64,000 bases of DNA from JABDJZ01 sp047619685 (GTDB lineage: Bacteria; Bacteroidota; Rhodothermia; Rhodothermales; UBA10348): the NCBI GenBank assembly GCA_047619685.1, contig JBLHLC010000006.1, positions 62,001 to 126,000 of the forward strand, written 5' to 3'. The translations under genes were made by a program, and so were the position numbers. Below are positions 17,200-25,901 of the stretch, one piece after another; position 1 is the stretch's first letter; every line of letters starts with the position of its first letter. Below the pieces are notes generated by a model that did not search any database, was not told the DNA's origin, and worked only from the letters and a program-made list of their open reading frames with translations.

Positions 17200-18422
17200 G
17201 CGTCCTCGGTTTTGACCTTGTCGTTAAATGTGAACATGAAGAACACCATGATGGCCGCGGCGAAGGCCGCAGGGATGTACCAGAAGTCCTGCCACTGGGC
17301 TGCGGAGAGTGCTGCTTCCCCGGCCAAAAACGCATTGAAGACGTTGCCTGCAATTTGGGCTCCGATAAACATGCCCAAGCCGTAGGTGACCAGTACGAGC
17401 ATGCCCTGAGCTTGTCCCCGGATCTCGGGCGTCGACTTCTTGTCCACGTAGATCTGGCCGGTCACAAAGAAGAAGTCGTAGCAAATCCCGTGCATGAGGA
17501 TGCCGCCCAAGATCATCCAAAAAATGCCAGCGGGAGCGGCCAGGGCAAAGAGGAGGTAGCGCAGTACCCAGGCCCCCATGCCAACAACAAGCATCCACTT
17601 GACGCCCAAACGAATGAAGAAAATCGGCATGAGGAGCATGAACACCACTTCTGACACCTGTCCCAGGGACAACGTGGCAGCCGGGTTGGACAGGCCTGCA
17701 GCATTCACGAAGATCGGCGCGAAGTTGTAGTAGGCCGCCAGCGGAATCGAGATCAGGAAGGAGCTGGCAAGGAAGGCAAGGAAGGGCTTGCTCTTGAGTT
17801 GCTTGAACGCGTCCACGCCCAGTATCGACCGAATGGAGACGGCCGCCCCCTTGTTGCTTGGAGGGGTATGGGGCAAAAAGAAGGAAAAGACTCCCAGAAG
17901 CACGCTTGCGACGGCCGCGGTGTACAGCGGAAGGGCGGTCTCATCGGGAAGCCGATCGCCGGAAACGAATCCGGCCAGCACAAAACTGATAAAGAGCCCA
18001 GCCACAATCCATCCGATGGTCCCGAAGACCCGGATCATGGGGAACTGCTTCTCCTGGTCTGTGATGTGGTGGAAGGCAAGCGAGTTCGTCAAGCCAAGGG
18101 TGGGCATGTAGCACAGGTTGTACAGCGCCAGCATTCCGATGAACAGGACGGGCGAGCCGCTTGTCTGTGGGACCATGAACATGACAACACCGCCCAGAAT
18201 GTGGAGCACTCCCAGCACCTTTTCTGTAGCGAAGTACCGGTCAGCAATCATCCCCAGGAAGAATGGCGAGATGATGGCGGCAAGCGGGTTGACGGTGTAC
18301 GGCCAGTGGGTCAAGTCCGCCATGTCCATGGCGGTCATGTAGTTGCCAATGGTGACGTACCAGGCTCCCCAGATAAAAAACTGGAGGAACATCATCACGC
18401 TCAGACGGGTGATCTTGCTCAT
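17196..18422 (-). CDS. MFS transporter, nucleoside:H+ symporter (NupG) family
   Basis: A 408-aa membrane protein with about twelve helices. The start MSKITRLSVMMFLQFFIWGAWYVTIGNYM is typical of the NupG/XapB-like family, as are FFLGMIADRYFATEKVLG, LAFHHI, PMIRVFGTIGWIVAG and GICYDFFFVTGQIYVD. In this setting the substrate is more likely a sugar or sugar derivative than a nucleoside, since relatives sit in polysaccharide clusters of Bacteroidota. It heads the operon with the TIM-barrel and DUF1080 genes, overlapping the former by 4 bases. The DUF5916 gene ends 36 bases upstream on the same strand. Confidence 0.9.
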   Translation of the reverse strand: MSKITRLSVMMFLQFFIWGAWYVTIGNYMTAMDMADLTHWPYTVNPLAAIISPFFLGMIADRYFATEKVLGVLHILGGVVMFMVPQTSGSPVLFIGMLALYNLCYMPTLGLTNSLAFHHITDQEKQFPMIRVFGTIGWIVAGLFISFVLAGFVSGDRLPDETALPLYTAAVASVLLGVFSFFLPHTPPSNKGAAVSIRSILGVDAFKQLKSKPFLAFLASSFLISIPLAAYYNFAPIFVNAAGLSNPAATLSLGQVSEVVFMLLMPIFFIRLGVKWMLVVGMGAWVLRYLLFALAAPAGIFWMILGGILMHGICYDFFFVTGQIYVDKKSTPEIRGQAQGMLVLVTYGLGMFIGAQIAGNVFNAFLAGEAALSAAQWQDFWYIPAAFAAAIMVFFMFTFNDKVKTEDA

Positions 18423-18458
18423 ATTCAGGGGTGGGTATTCCGTGCGGCTTTGGGCCTG

Positions 18459-20699
18459 CTACCGGATGAACGTGTAGGTGTACTTGGCCAGAATAGTGCG
18501 TCCCGACGAGAACGGAAGCTCCGGGCTGGAGATGAGGCGATCCGTATTCACGTTTTCGTTGTAGACCAGATAGAAGTCATTGCCCTCGCGGGGATTGAAT
18601 CGGAATCGGCCATTGGCGATGATCGCATTCGCCGATGAGTTGTACTGGAGAAAGACCGAGAATGTCAGCTTGGTGCTGACCATCAAGTCGGTCCGACTCT
18701 GCAATATATGGGCATCGAATGATTGCCCGCGCCCGTCAAACCGCAGCCGGTTGTACTGGTAGGTGCCGGTTACGGCCACGCGTTCGGTAACACTCCAGCT
18801 GGGAGTGAGCTTGACTATAAACCGGTTGCCGTCATAGAAGCGACCCAGGGTCACGTCGACCTCCGCCTTAAACGGGTTGCCAGCCGGGCTCTTCATCCCT
18901 GCCTCCAGGCCGGCGAACGTGAACTCACCGGCTGGAATGTCAGCGTCTTCGGACAGGGAGAATCCCTCCACGAGATTCTCCCGATCGAAGGTGACCGCAG
19001 CGCTTAATTCGTATTGCGAACGCAATCCGACGATGCCACCTGCTTTGCCCGAAACCGTTCCGAAAAGATCATTTTCCCTTTCGTACCAACCATCCAGGTT
19101 TGCCTCAACGCTCCAGTTCTCCACAGCGCTCGCTGTCTCGGATCGCCAGCCGAATCCAATTCCGCTGGAAATCTGATAGTAGTTCTGACGCCGCTGAAAG
19201 CCCATTGCCGGGCGGTATTCCCGACCAGCGCCGCCGGCGCCCAAGCTGTATAGGAAACCAGTACTACGCGGGCGTTCCAAATCGATTCGGAAGCGGGCGT
19301 TGTCTGCCGACGCCAGACTGTTTTCGCGATCATTCTCAAAGGTCTGTGCCCAACCAAACCGCACCAAGTTGTCTCCGGTCAGGCTGAGGACTCCGTCGAG
19401 CCCGAAGGCCGTGTTGGAGTCGCCGTCCTGGTCAACGCGGGACGTAGCAATGCCCCCCAGATACGAATTGTTGTTCAGCATTCTCCTCTTCAGGCGGAGA
19501 ACTCCAAAGTTTTCGGAGGGGATGCCCCCATCGCGGCCGGTCTGCAGATCCAGTAGGCCCACGTCCCACTTGCCGATGCGACCCACGACCCGTCCGCCTC
19601 CCAAGAGTCGAACCTGCTGCCCGTCAGAGAGACCGACTCGGCGGCTATGGAACACGCGATCATTTTCGCCGAAAGAGAAATCAAAATTCGAGGTCCCCTC
19701 CAGGAAGAACTGTCGCTTCTCCGGAAAAAAGAGAGAGAACCGGGTCAGGTTCACCTGTTGGGCGTCCGCCTCAACCTGGGCAAAATCCGTATTCAGGGTC
19801 GCATCCAGCGTGAGGTCGGACGTCAGGGAGTACTTCAGGTCCAGGCCTGCGTCGAACGTGACATTGTCATCTCGCCTATAGGCGTCGCCAGCGTCGTTCA
19901 GGGCATAGTCCTGACCGAGGCCGCTGGTGAGGAACGGGGTGATGTAGAGCGGTTTACTGGACGAGATGCCTTCCAGCGTGCGCCGCGCACCCTTGGAAGG
20001 TTTGAGGAAACTCCAGAATCCCCAATCGTTGCGGACGCCGGGGTACTGGTAAAAGAACCCGCCATCCGCGCGATACCGGAAGGCGTTGATGCCCATCGTG
20101 ACTTCCTCCCCTTCTTCCGGCGTCTTGAACCGGAGAGAAGACCATGGAATTCGGATCTCGGCTTCCCAGCCTGTCTCTGATCTTGTGGCCTTTCCGTCCC
20201 AGTGGGTATTCCAGTTGACGTTGACCCCGCTCTGTTCGCGAGCGTCATCCGAAAACTGGGCATCAATACGCGCGCCCGTGGAATAGAGCGCAAACGCCAT
20301 GGCGGTCTCGTAGTCGTTGAACGAGTCGATGCCGATGGCTACTTGGTCATCCCGGGTACTCCAGTCGTCACGACGATAGGTGGTTGCAGTGATCGGTTGG
20401 GTATCGAAACACCTCGCTGAAAAATAGAGGTAGTCGTTGTCGTAGGCTATCCGCAGTTCTGTCGCATGCTCAACCGGGCCTCCCCAGGTGGGCTGGAATT
20501 GAATCAGAGGCAGAGTTTCAACGGCGTCCCACGCAGGGTCATTGACCACACCGTCAAACAGAATGGGCTCCGTGAGACGGGGAAGCGGGGACTTGGGGCG
20601 CTCGCCTTGCCCCGAGGATTGGGCGAATAGCGGCGCGGCGGCGCACGCACCCAGACTGGCGCACAGGCCCAGGTGTTTGGTCAGCGTAGCAAGTCTCAA
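18459..20699 (-). CDS. DUF5916 outer-membrane protein with N-terminal CBM9-like domain
   Basis: A 746-aa exported protein. A signal peptide (LCASLGACAAAPLFAQ) is followed by a family-9 carbohydrate-binding-like domain: ILFDGVVNDPAWDAVE, ELRIAYDNDYLYFSARCFD, DQVAIGIDSFNDYETA, and GWEAEIRIPWSSLRF. From about residue 210 the rest is the DUF5916 beta-barrel with FFPEKRQFFLEGTSNFDFSFGE and many alternating strands ending ILAKYTYTFIR. It is probably an outer-membrane barrel that handles a glycan or surface ligand. No ATG is near; the start is TTG at 20697-20699, only 2 bases past the M20 stop, suggesting translational coupling. Function within the family is not established. Confidence 0.87.
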   Translation of the reverse strand: MRLATLTKHLGLCASLGACAAAPLFAQSSGQGERPKSPLPRLTEPILFDGVVNDPAWDAVETLPLIQFQPTWGGPVEHATELRIAYDNDYLYFSARCFDTQPITATTYRRDDWSTRDDQVAIGIDSFNDYETAMAFALYSTGARIDAQFSDDAREQSGVNVNWNTHWDGKATRSETGWEAEIRIPWSSLRFKTPEEGEEVTMGINAFRYRADGGFFYQYPGVRNDWGFWSFLKPSKGARRTLEGISSSKPLYITPFLTSGLGQDYALNDAGDAYRRDDNVTFDAGLDLKYSLTSDLTLDATLNTDFAQVEADAQQVNLTRFSLFFPEKRQFFLEGTSNFDFSFGENDRVFHSRRVGLSDGQQVRLLGGGRVVGRIGKWDVGLLDLQTGRDGGIPSENFGVLRLKRRMLNNNSYLGGIATSRVDQDGDSNTAFGLDGVLSLTGDNLVRFGWAQTFENDRENSLASADNARFRIDLERPRSTGFLYSLGAGGAGREYRPAMGFQRRQNYYQISSGIGFGWRSETASAVENWSVEANLDGWYERENDLFGTVSGKAGGIVGLRSQYELSAAVTFDRENLVEGFSLSEDADIPAGEFTFAGLEAGMKSPAGNPFKAEVDVTLGRFYDGNRFIVKLTPSWSVTERVAVTGTYQYNRLRFDGRGQSFDAHILQSRTDLMVSTKLTFSVFLQYNSSANAIIANGRFRFNPREGNDFYLVYNENVNTDRLISSPELPFSSGRTILAKYTYTFIR

Positions 20700-20701
20700 G
20701 A

Positions 20702-22003
20702 CTAGTTGGCGGCGCCGTTCAAATAGTCCAGCGTCAGGTTCAGCATGGCTTTCACGCCCAGCTTCATCCCTGCCTCGTCGATGTGGAAGTCCGGGGTGTG
20801 ATGCGACGGCGTGTCCTCCTTGGCCTGATCCAGCGGCTTGCCACCAAGGAAGAGGTAGAGCCCCGGCACTTCGTTGGCAAAGAAGGAGAAGTCTTCGGCG
20901 CCGGTTACGGCGTCAATGATCATCACATTCTCCTTACCTGCGGCCCGTTCCAGCGACGGCAACATGGCCGCGGTCAACTCAGGGTCGTTGTAGGTCACCG
21001 GGTAATTCGCGGAGAACGGAATGGCCACTTCTACCGAGGCGCCCATGCTGGTGGCAACGCCATTTGCGATCTCCCGTATCCGCCTGTGCACAAGATCCCG
21101 GTCTTCGTCGCTGAAGGTTCTTATGGTGCCGACCATCTCCAGTTCTTCCGGGATAATGTTGGAGCGGACGCCACCGTGGATGCTTCCGACCGTGACGACG
21201 GCGACATCGCGCGTCAACTGAACGGACCGGGAAACGATGGTCTGAAGACCATTGATGATTTGCGCAGCCGTGACGACCGGGTCGATGCCAGACCATGGGG
21301 CAGACCCGTGGGCCTGCACGCCGCGCACGATGATGCGGAAGTCCTGAACCCCGGCCATCATCCCGCGAGGTCGGTACCCTATGGAGCCGATGTCCTGCTC
21401 TGCCCATATATGGAGTCCAAAGATGGCATCAACATCAGGGTTGGTCAGCGCGCCTTCTTTTACCATGAGCTCTGCACCACCCTCCTCGCCTTCAGGAGAG
21501 CCCTCTTCTGCGGGCTGGAAAATAAATTTGACCGTCCCGGCGAGTGAGGACCTGTTTGCGGCAAGGATTTCGGCGACACCCATCAGAATGGCCATGTGGG
21601 TGTCGTGCCCGCAGGCGTGCATCACGCCGACCTCCTGCCCGCGATAGAGACTCGTGACCTGGGACTTGAAGGGCAGTTCGCCTCGTTCAACAACCGGAAG
21701 GGCGTCCATATCGGCTCTGAGCGCGAAAACCGGGCCGTCCTTCCCGCCCTTGAGGAGGCCAATCACGCCCGTGTGCGCCACGCCCGTCTGGACCTCGATT
21801 CCCAGGGATTCAAGATGGGCAGCGATAACACCGGCCGTGCGAAACTCCCGGTTGGAGAGTTCGGGGTTGGCGTGGAAGTCGCGCCTCCATTCAATCACCT
21901 TGGACTCGATGGCGTCCGCGGCAGCCGGAACGTCCACGTTCTGGGCTGAGACGGGCACCGCCAAAAGAAGGGCGAAGCAGAGGGCACAAAGAATGCGGGT
22001 CAT
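20702..22003 (-). CDS. M20 family amidohydrolase (exported), paralogue 1
   Basis: A 433-aa exported zinc amidohydrolase of the M20D type (hippurate/N-acyl-amino-acid hydrolase-like). The signal peptide MTRILCALCFALLLAVPVSAQ starts at the ATG 22001-22003. The catalytic core shows WRRDFHANPELSNREFRTA, ALRADMDALPV, HACGHDTHMAILMG with the metal-site Cys and His, FQPAEEGSPEGEEGG with the catalytic Glu pair, the dimer-domain loop HGSAPW, and GAEDFSFFANEVPG. The substrate is probably an N-acylated amino acid or peptide. A close paralogue lies at 38111. It is 2 bases upstream of the DUF5916 gene in transcription order. Confidence 0.93.
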   Translation of the reverse strand: MTRILCALCFALLLAVPVSAQNVDVPAAADAIESKVIEWRRDFHANPELSNREFRTAGVIAAHLESLGIEVQTGVAHTGVIGLLKGGKDGPVFALRADMDALPVVERGELPFKSQVTSLYRGQEVGVMHACGHDTHMAILMGVAEILAANRSSLAGTVKFIFQPAEEGSPEGEEGGAELMVKEGALTNPDVDAIFGLHIWAEQDIGSIGYRPRGMMAGVQDFRIIVRGVQAHGSAPWSGIDPVVTAAQIINGLQTIVSRSVQLTRDVAVVTVGSIHGGVRSNIIPEELEMVGTIRTFSDEDRDLVHRRIREIANGVATSMGASVEVAIPFSANYPVTYNDPELTAAMLPSLERAAGKENVMIIDAVTGAEDFSFFANEVPGLYLFLGGKPLDQAKEDTPSHHTPDFHIDEAGMKLGVKAMLNLTLDYLNGAAN

Positions 22004-22042
22004 TTTTGACTCGGAGATGGTGGGAGGCCGCAAGTTAAGGGC

Positions 22043-22933
22043 CTAAGTAGAAAACGTGTCGCAACTGTCAAATGCACCCGAGCGAAGCCCGCGCGTGAAC
22101 CATTCCTGTCTCTGCGCAGACGTGCCGTGGGTGAAACTCTCCGGCCGCACCCGCCCGCCGGATCGTTGCTGGAGTCGGTCATCGCCGATGGCGGCGGCCG
22201 CCTGGAGGCCCTCCGCGATGTCCCCGCTATCCAGGAAGTCTCGTTGGTCGGAGACGTGATTGGCCCAAATGCCGGAATAACAGTCTGCCTGAAGTTCTAC
22301 GCGAACAGATAGTGCGTTCCCGTCTGCCTGGCCCATTCGTCCCCGCGCGGCGCGAACCTGCTCCTCGGTGCCAACAAGGTTCTGTATGTGATGGCCCACC
22401 TCGTGGGCAATCACATACGCCGTGGCGAAGTCCCCAGGGGCGCCCAGTTGGGCGAGTTGCCGAAAGAAGCTCAAGTCCAGATAGACTTGAGAGTCGCCAG
22501 GGCAATAAAACGGGCCGGTGGCCGAAGAATTGAAGCCGCACGCAGACTCGACGCCTTCATCAAACAATACCATCACGGGCGGCTGGTATCGACTGCCTGC
22601 ACTGGCGAAAATCGGATTCCAGGCGTCTTCGGTGCTGGCCAGGATAGTCGCGGCAAACTGGCCTTGCTCGTCGGCTGGCGTCGCTCCCGGTCGGGCGGGG
22701 CTGGAGCGGGCTGGGGGCATCACCGCAGTACCGTCGCCCAGAAGACTCAGGATTTGGGTAGGGTCTATCCTCAGCAGAAGTGCGGCGATGATCGCAATAA
22801 TGGCAAAACCGCCGATTTTGCCGCCTCGGCGTCCCCCGGAGAAGCCTCCGGGCATTCGGCTTCCTGAGGCGCGGCCACCCTGGCCTCGGCGATCCTCAAC
22901 GTTGCTGCTTTGTCTTCTTCGTTTCCAGCGCAT
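22043..22933 (-). CDS. Neutral zinc metallopeptidase (YpfJ family)
   Basis: A 296-aa membrane-anchored putative metallopeptidase. The first 40 residues are basic and Gly-rich (RRQSSNVEDRRGQGGRASG), then one helix GFAIIAIIAALLLRI, followed by the extracytoplasmic domain. The zinc motif AYVIAHEVGHHIQN carries HEVGH, and the later RVELQADCYSGIW holds the third-ligand Glu. CGFNSSATGPFYCPGDSQVYLD is also characteristic. In the family protease activity is presumed from the motif, not well shown. The gene comes 39 bases before the M20 gene on the same strand. Two strong hairpins lie just upstream. Confidence 0.92.
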   Translation of the reverse strand: MRWKRRRQSSNVEDRRGQGGRASGSRMPGGFSGGRRGGKIGGFAIIAIIAALLLRIDPTQILSLLGDGTAVMPPARSSPARPGATPADEQGQFAATILASTEDAWNPIFASAGSRYQPPVMVLFDEGVESACGFNSSATGPFYCPGDSQVYLDLSFFRQLAQLGAPGDFATAYVIAHEVGHHIQNLVGTEEQVRAARGRMGQADGNALSVRVELQADCYSGIWANHVSDQRDFLDSGDIAEGLQAAAAIGDDRLQQRSGGRVRPESFTHGTSAQRQEWFTRGLRSGAFDSCDTFST

Positions 22934-22987
22934 GGTGCAATAACGAATGGCCCGTCATAATACGGCCGGATCTGCACCAAACGGAAC

Positions 22988-23020
22988 GGGGCGGCCACAC
23001 GCCTTGCGTGCGGCCGCCCC
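22988..23020. other. GC-rich hairpin upstream of the zinc peptidase gene
   Basis: A 33-base inverted repeat, ggggcggcc then cacg, pairing with cgtg then ggccgcccc with one mismatch. It lies 55 bases before the start of the peptidase gene and 114 bases past the stop of the gene at 23134. There is no T-run on either strand, so it may be a factor-dependent terminator or an mRNA structure. Confidence 0.4.
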
Positions 23021-23048
23021 GAACCGGTATACGACCCTCCCTAAGTCG

Positions 23049-23086
23049 CACACGGGATTAACGCCCGGCGGGCGTTAATTCGTGTG
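23049..23086. other. Long imperfect hairpin with attaacgccc arms
   Basis: The arms cacacg and attaacgccc pair across a 3-base loop (ggc) with their complements gggcgttaat and cgtgtg; a 1-2 base bulge separates the two blocks. No T-run follows. It lies 48 bases past the stop of the lipoprotein gene at 23134, so it probably terminates or stabilises that message. Confidence 0.45.
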
Positions 23087-23133
23087 CTGGGGCACAGGAT
23101 TTTGCATGGGCTCTCCGGCCCCCCCCAGTGGCT

Positions 23134-23748
23134 TCAGTCTTCTACCCGCGTAAATACCCAGACTTCTTCCTCGTCCATAAAGCCCTTATCATCGGAATGG
23201 GCCACAAAATGGGCGAGGACGTCCGCGGGGCTGGAGGCGTCCTCGAAGTCTTTGTAGCGGTCATCGTCTATCCAGGAAAGTCGAAGTTCGCCTCCGTCCG
23301 TCCGCGCATGAACAAAGAGAAACGAGTTATCATCGTCGTCGCAGCTGAAGCACTGCACATTGGCCCACAGTGTGCCGTTCACCGAAGACTCGTAGGCCCG
23401 AACCCAAAACGCTTCGTTCCGGTCGCCGTCCGCGTCGTGCTCACCGTCTTCGCGTTCGCCGTCCCCGTCGCGTTCGCCGTCCTCGTCGTGGTCGCCCGCG
23501 CCGGCTTCGTCTTCATTATCCGGGTGTGCCTCGCGGTAGTGCGCAGCATATTCGTGCCTGTTGAAGGCGTAGATCTCCAGGACGACGACGTCTTCCCGGT
23601 CCGGACTCACGGCCTCCCAGAGGCCCAAAAAGTCTTCCTGAATTTCCGCGTCGCCGGGTTCGGAAATAGGGAACGGGGACCCCTCGCAAGCGGCAAGGAA
23701 TAGTGTGAGAGTCAGGGCACCAACAAAAAACGAGATGCGGTTTCGCAT
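23134..23748 (-). CDS. Hypothetical lipoprotein with Asp/Glu-rich repeats
   Basis: A 204-aa lipoprotein, MRNRISFFVGALTLTLFLAAC, then CEGSPFPIS. Residues about 80-110 form a very acidic imperfect repeat of Asp, Gly, Glu and Arg/His (units like DGERDGDGE and DGEHDADGD). The flanking parts look like a small beta domain: LGLWEAVSPDRED, VVVLEIYAFNRHEYAAHYRE, then LWANVQCFSCDDDDNSFLFVHA. I do not know a family. The acidic repeats may bind calcium or a basic partner, which is only a guess. It stands alone, followed on the same strand by two hairpins and divergent from the multihaem cytochrome gene. Confidence 0.7.
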   Translation of the reverse strand: MRNRISFFVGALTLTLFLAACEGSPFPISEPGDAEIQEDFLGLWEAVSPDREDVVVLEIYAFNRHEYAAHYREAHPDNEDEAGAGDHDEDGERDGDGEREDGEHDADGDRNEAFWVRAYESSVNGTLWANVQCFSCDDDDNSFLFVHARTDGGELRLSWIDDDRYKDFEDASSPADVLAHFVAHSDDKGFMDEEEVWVFTRVED

Positions 23749-23947
23749 GGATTGTACCAGTGGGTTTTACAACTACTCAGTCTTCTGAGCCGCTACGCGT
23801 ACCGGATCAGTAACAGAAGAGCCACTCGAATTCACGGTGCTGGGTGTCCGCTTGGCTTCATGACAAGCCTGCGAGCCATTAGTCAACCACCCACGAGCAG
23901 ACCCGCCCATCGAAACATGCCCGCGTCACACGCTTTCTGCCTGTCCC

Positions 23948-25900
23948 ATGCGCGTCCCCCAATCAATCCTAGCCCTGATCCTCCTCGCCGGATGTACCAC
24001 TGGTGAGCCGCCTGTCCCATTGGCCGAAGGGGAATACGCCAATTGGCACCCGGATGCGCAATACGTCGGCAAGGCGGTTTGTGCGGAATGTCACGCGGAC
24101 AAGGCCTCCAGCTTTAGCGATGCGCAGATGGGGCGGTCGTTCAAGCCCGCCCAGGCATCTGCGAGCGACGCCGTCTGGGATGATGTAACTCCGATTCGTG
24201 ATCCCGACCGGAATCTGTACTACCAGCCCTTCAGGCGCGGAGAGGACCTGTTCATTCGCGAATTTCGGCTAGCTGGAACGGACACAACGCACCTCCGCGA
24301 GGTCGCGATCTCCTACATCGTGGGCTCTGGACAGCACACCAATTCGCACATCCGGGACGAAAACGGCTACCTCTATCAGGTGCCCTTGACGTGGTATACG
24401 CAGGAGAGGAAGTGGTCTTTGCCGCCCGGCTTTTCTGGCGGCGACTCCTTTCGTTTCGACAGGCCTATTACCGAGCAGTGCATGGCCTGCCACGATGGCC
24501 CCTCTGATTATGCGCCGGGTTCTGAAAACAGATTCTCCAACATCCCGCACGGGATCGAATGCGAAAACTGTCATGGAGCGGGTTCGGTACACGTGGAGGC
24601 CATTCGCTCGGGCCGGGTTGTAGATGTCTCGTCGCAAATAGACTACACCATCGTCAATCCGGCCAAGTTGGAGATCGAGCGCCAGGATGACGTATGCCAG
24701 CGCTGCCATATGCAGGGTGCGGCGGTGCTCAAGTCCGGAACATCGGCATTTGACTATCGCCCGGGTCACGTCCTGACGGATTATATGGACGTGTTCTGGC
24801 CGCGATTCCCGGACTCGACCAGCCAGTTCCTGATGGCCTCCCACCCGGATCGCTTGCAGATGAGTGCGTGTTTTCAGGCCTCCCGGTCGCCAGACGCCGG
24901 CATGGACCCGATGACGTGTCTCACCTGTCACGATCCTCACCAGGCTGTCGAGGCGACGGGGCCGGCGGCCTACAACGCCACCTGCACTACATGTCATGAG
25001 GCCCAGGCGGTCGCTCAATGTGCGGAGGACCTTGCTGTCCGGGCGGCCGTGAATGACAATTGTGCTTCGTGCCACATGCCCCAGTCGGGCACGATAGACA
25101 TTCCAAACATCCAGATCACCGACCATTTCATCCGGGTAGTGGACCCACTGCGCAGCGAGTCGGGCAGCACGGATACCGCGTCTCGCACGGACCTTGTGCG
25201 CATGGCAAGCCTCCTGAGGGACGAGGTGGACGCGCCTACCATGGCGGCGGCATATCTGACCTTCTACGAGGAGTTTGCCCACCGGCCGTTCTATCTGGAT
25301 TCCGCCCGAGCTGTCCTCGGAAGACTACCCCCGCAGGCTGCCATGCGGGAGCGCGTTCGGCTTGCGTTCCTGGAGCAGGACTGGAATGCCGTGAGCCGGT
25401 TGGGGTCTACGCTCTCCGCCGCGTCCGAGACGGACGCCTGGACGGCCTACCGCGTCGGGGAAGGACTTTTGACCCTGGGAGAGGTGCCGGGAGCGGTTTC
25501 CTGGCTGGAAAAGGCCACTACCCTGGCGCCAGACCATTTGAGATTTCTGGATAAGTTGGGCACAGCCTATCTGGCGTTCGGAGACCTGGAGAAGGCCTCC
25601 GCTGTATTCGAGGACGTGTTGGATCGCGATCCCACGTTTGCCTTTGCCTGGAATAACCGCGGATTTCTTCGACTCAATCAGGGAGACCTGACAGGCGGCG
25701 AAGATGACTTTCGCCGGGCTCTGTCCCTGAATCCCGATTTGCCGGAAGCGCTGGGAAATATGGCATCCCTGCTACTCAATACCGGCCGGGTTCAGGAGTC
25801 AGTGCCCTACGCGAGCCGGCTGCTGTTTCTGGACCCACAGAATGCCCAGTACCGACAATTCTGGCAAGCCGTCTCAAGTGCCGCCGCGGGGACGGAATAG
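23948..25900 (+). CDS. Seven-haem c-type cytochrome with TPR domain (lipoprotein)
   Basis: A 650-aa lipoprotein (signal ending LLAGC at residue 16). Seven CxxCH haem motifs are visible: CAECH 45-49, CMACH 178-182, CENCH 205-209, CQRCH 250-254, CLTCH 324-328, CTTCH 346-350 and CASCH 372-376. Residues from about 430 to the end are tetratricopeptide repeats (LGTAYLAFGDLEKASAVFEDVLDRDPTF and similar). This cytochrome c554-like plus TPR arrangement is common in Bacteroidota and Planctomycetota, where the reaction is mostly unknown. It probably passes electrons outside the inner membrane, with TPRs binding a partner. Its stop is 2 bases from the convergent tryptophanase-like gene. Confidence 0.9.
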   Translation: MRVPQSILALILLAGCTTGEPPVPLAEGEYANWHPDAQYVGKAVCAECHADKASSFSDAQMGRSFKPAQASASDAVWDDVTPIRDPDRNLYYQPFRRGEDLFIREFRLAGTDTTHLREVAISYIVGSGQHTNSHIRDENGYLYQVPLTWYTQERKWSLPPGFSGGDSFRFDRPITEQCMACHDGPSDYAPGSENRFSNIPHGIECENCHGAGSVHVEAIRSGRVVDVSSQIDYTIVNPAKLEIERQDDVCQRCHMQGAAVLKSGTSAFDYRPGHVLTDYMDVFWPRFPDSTSQFLMASHPDRLQMSACFQASRSPDAGMDPMTCLTCHDPHQAVEATGPAAYNATCTTCHEAQAVAQCAEDLAVRAAVNDNCASCHMPQSGTIDIPNIQITDHFIRVVDPLRSESGSTDTASRTDLVRMASLLRDEVDAPTMAAAYLTFYEEFAHRPFYLDSARAVLGRLPPQAAMRERVRLAFLEQDWNAVSRLGSTLSAASETDAWTAYRVGEGLLTLGEVPGAVSWLEKATTLAPDHLRFLDKLGTAYLAFGDLEKASAVFEDVLDRDPTFAFAWNNRGFLRLNQGDLTGGEDDFRRALSLNPDLPEALGNMASLLLNTGRVQESVPYASRLLFLDPQNAQYRQFWQAVSSAAAGTE

Positions 25901-25901
25901 A

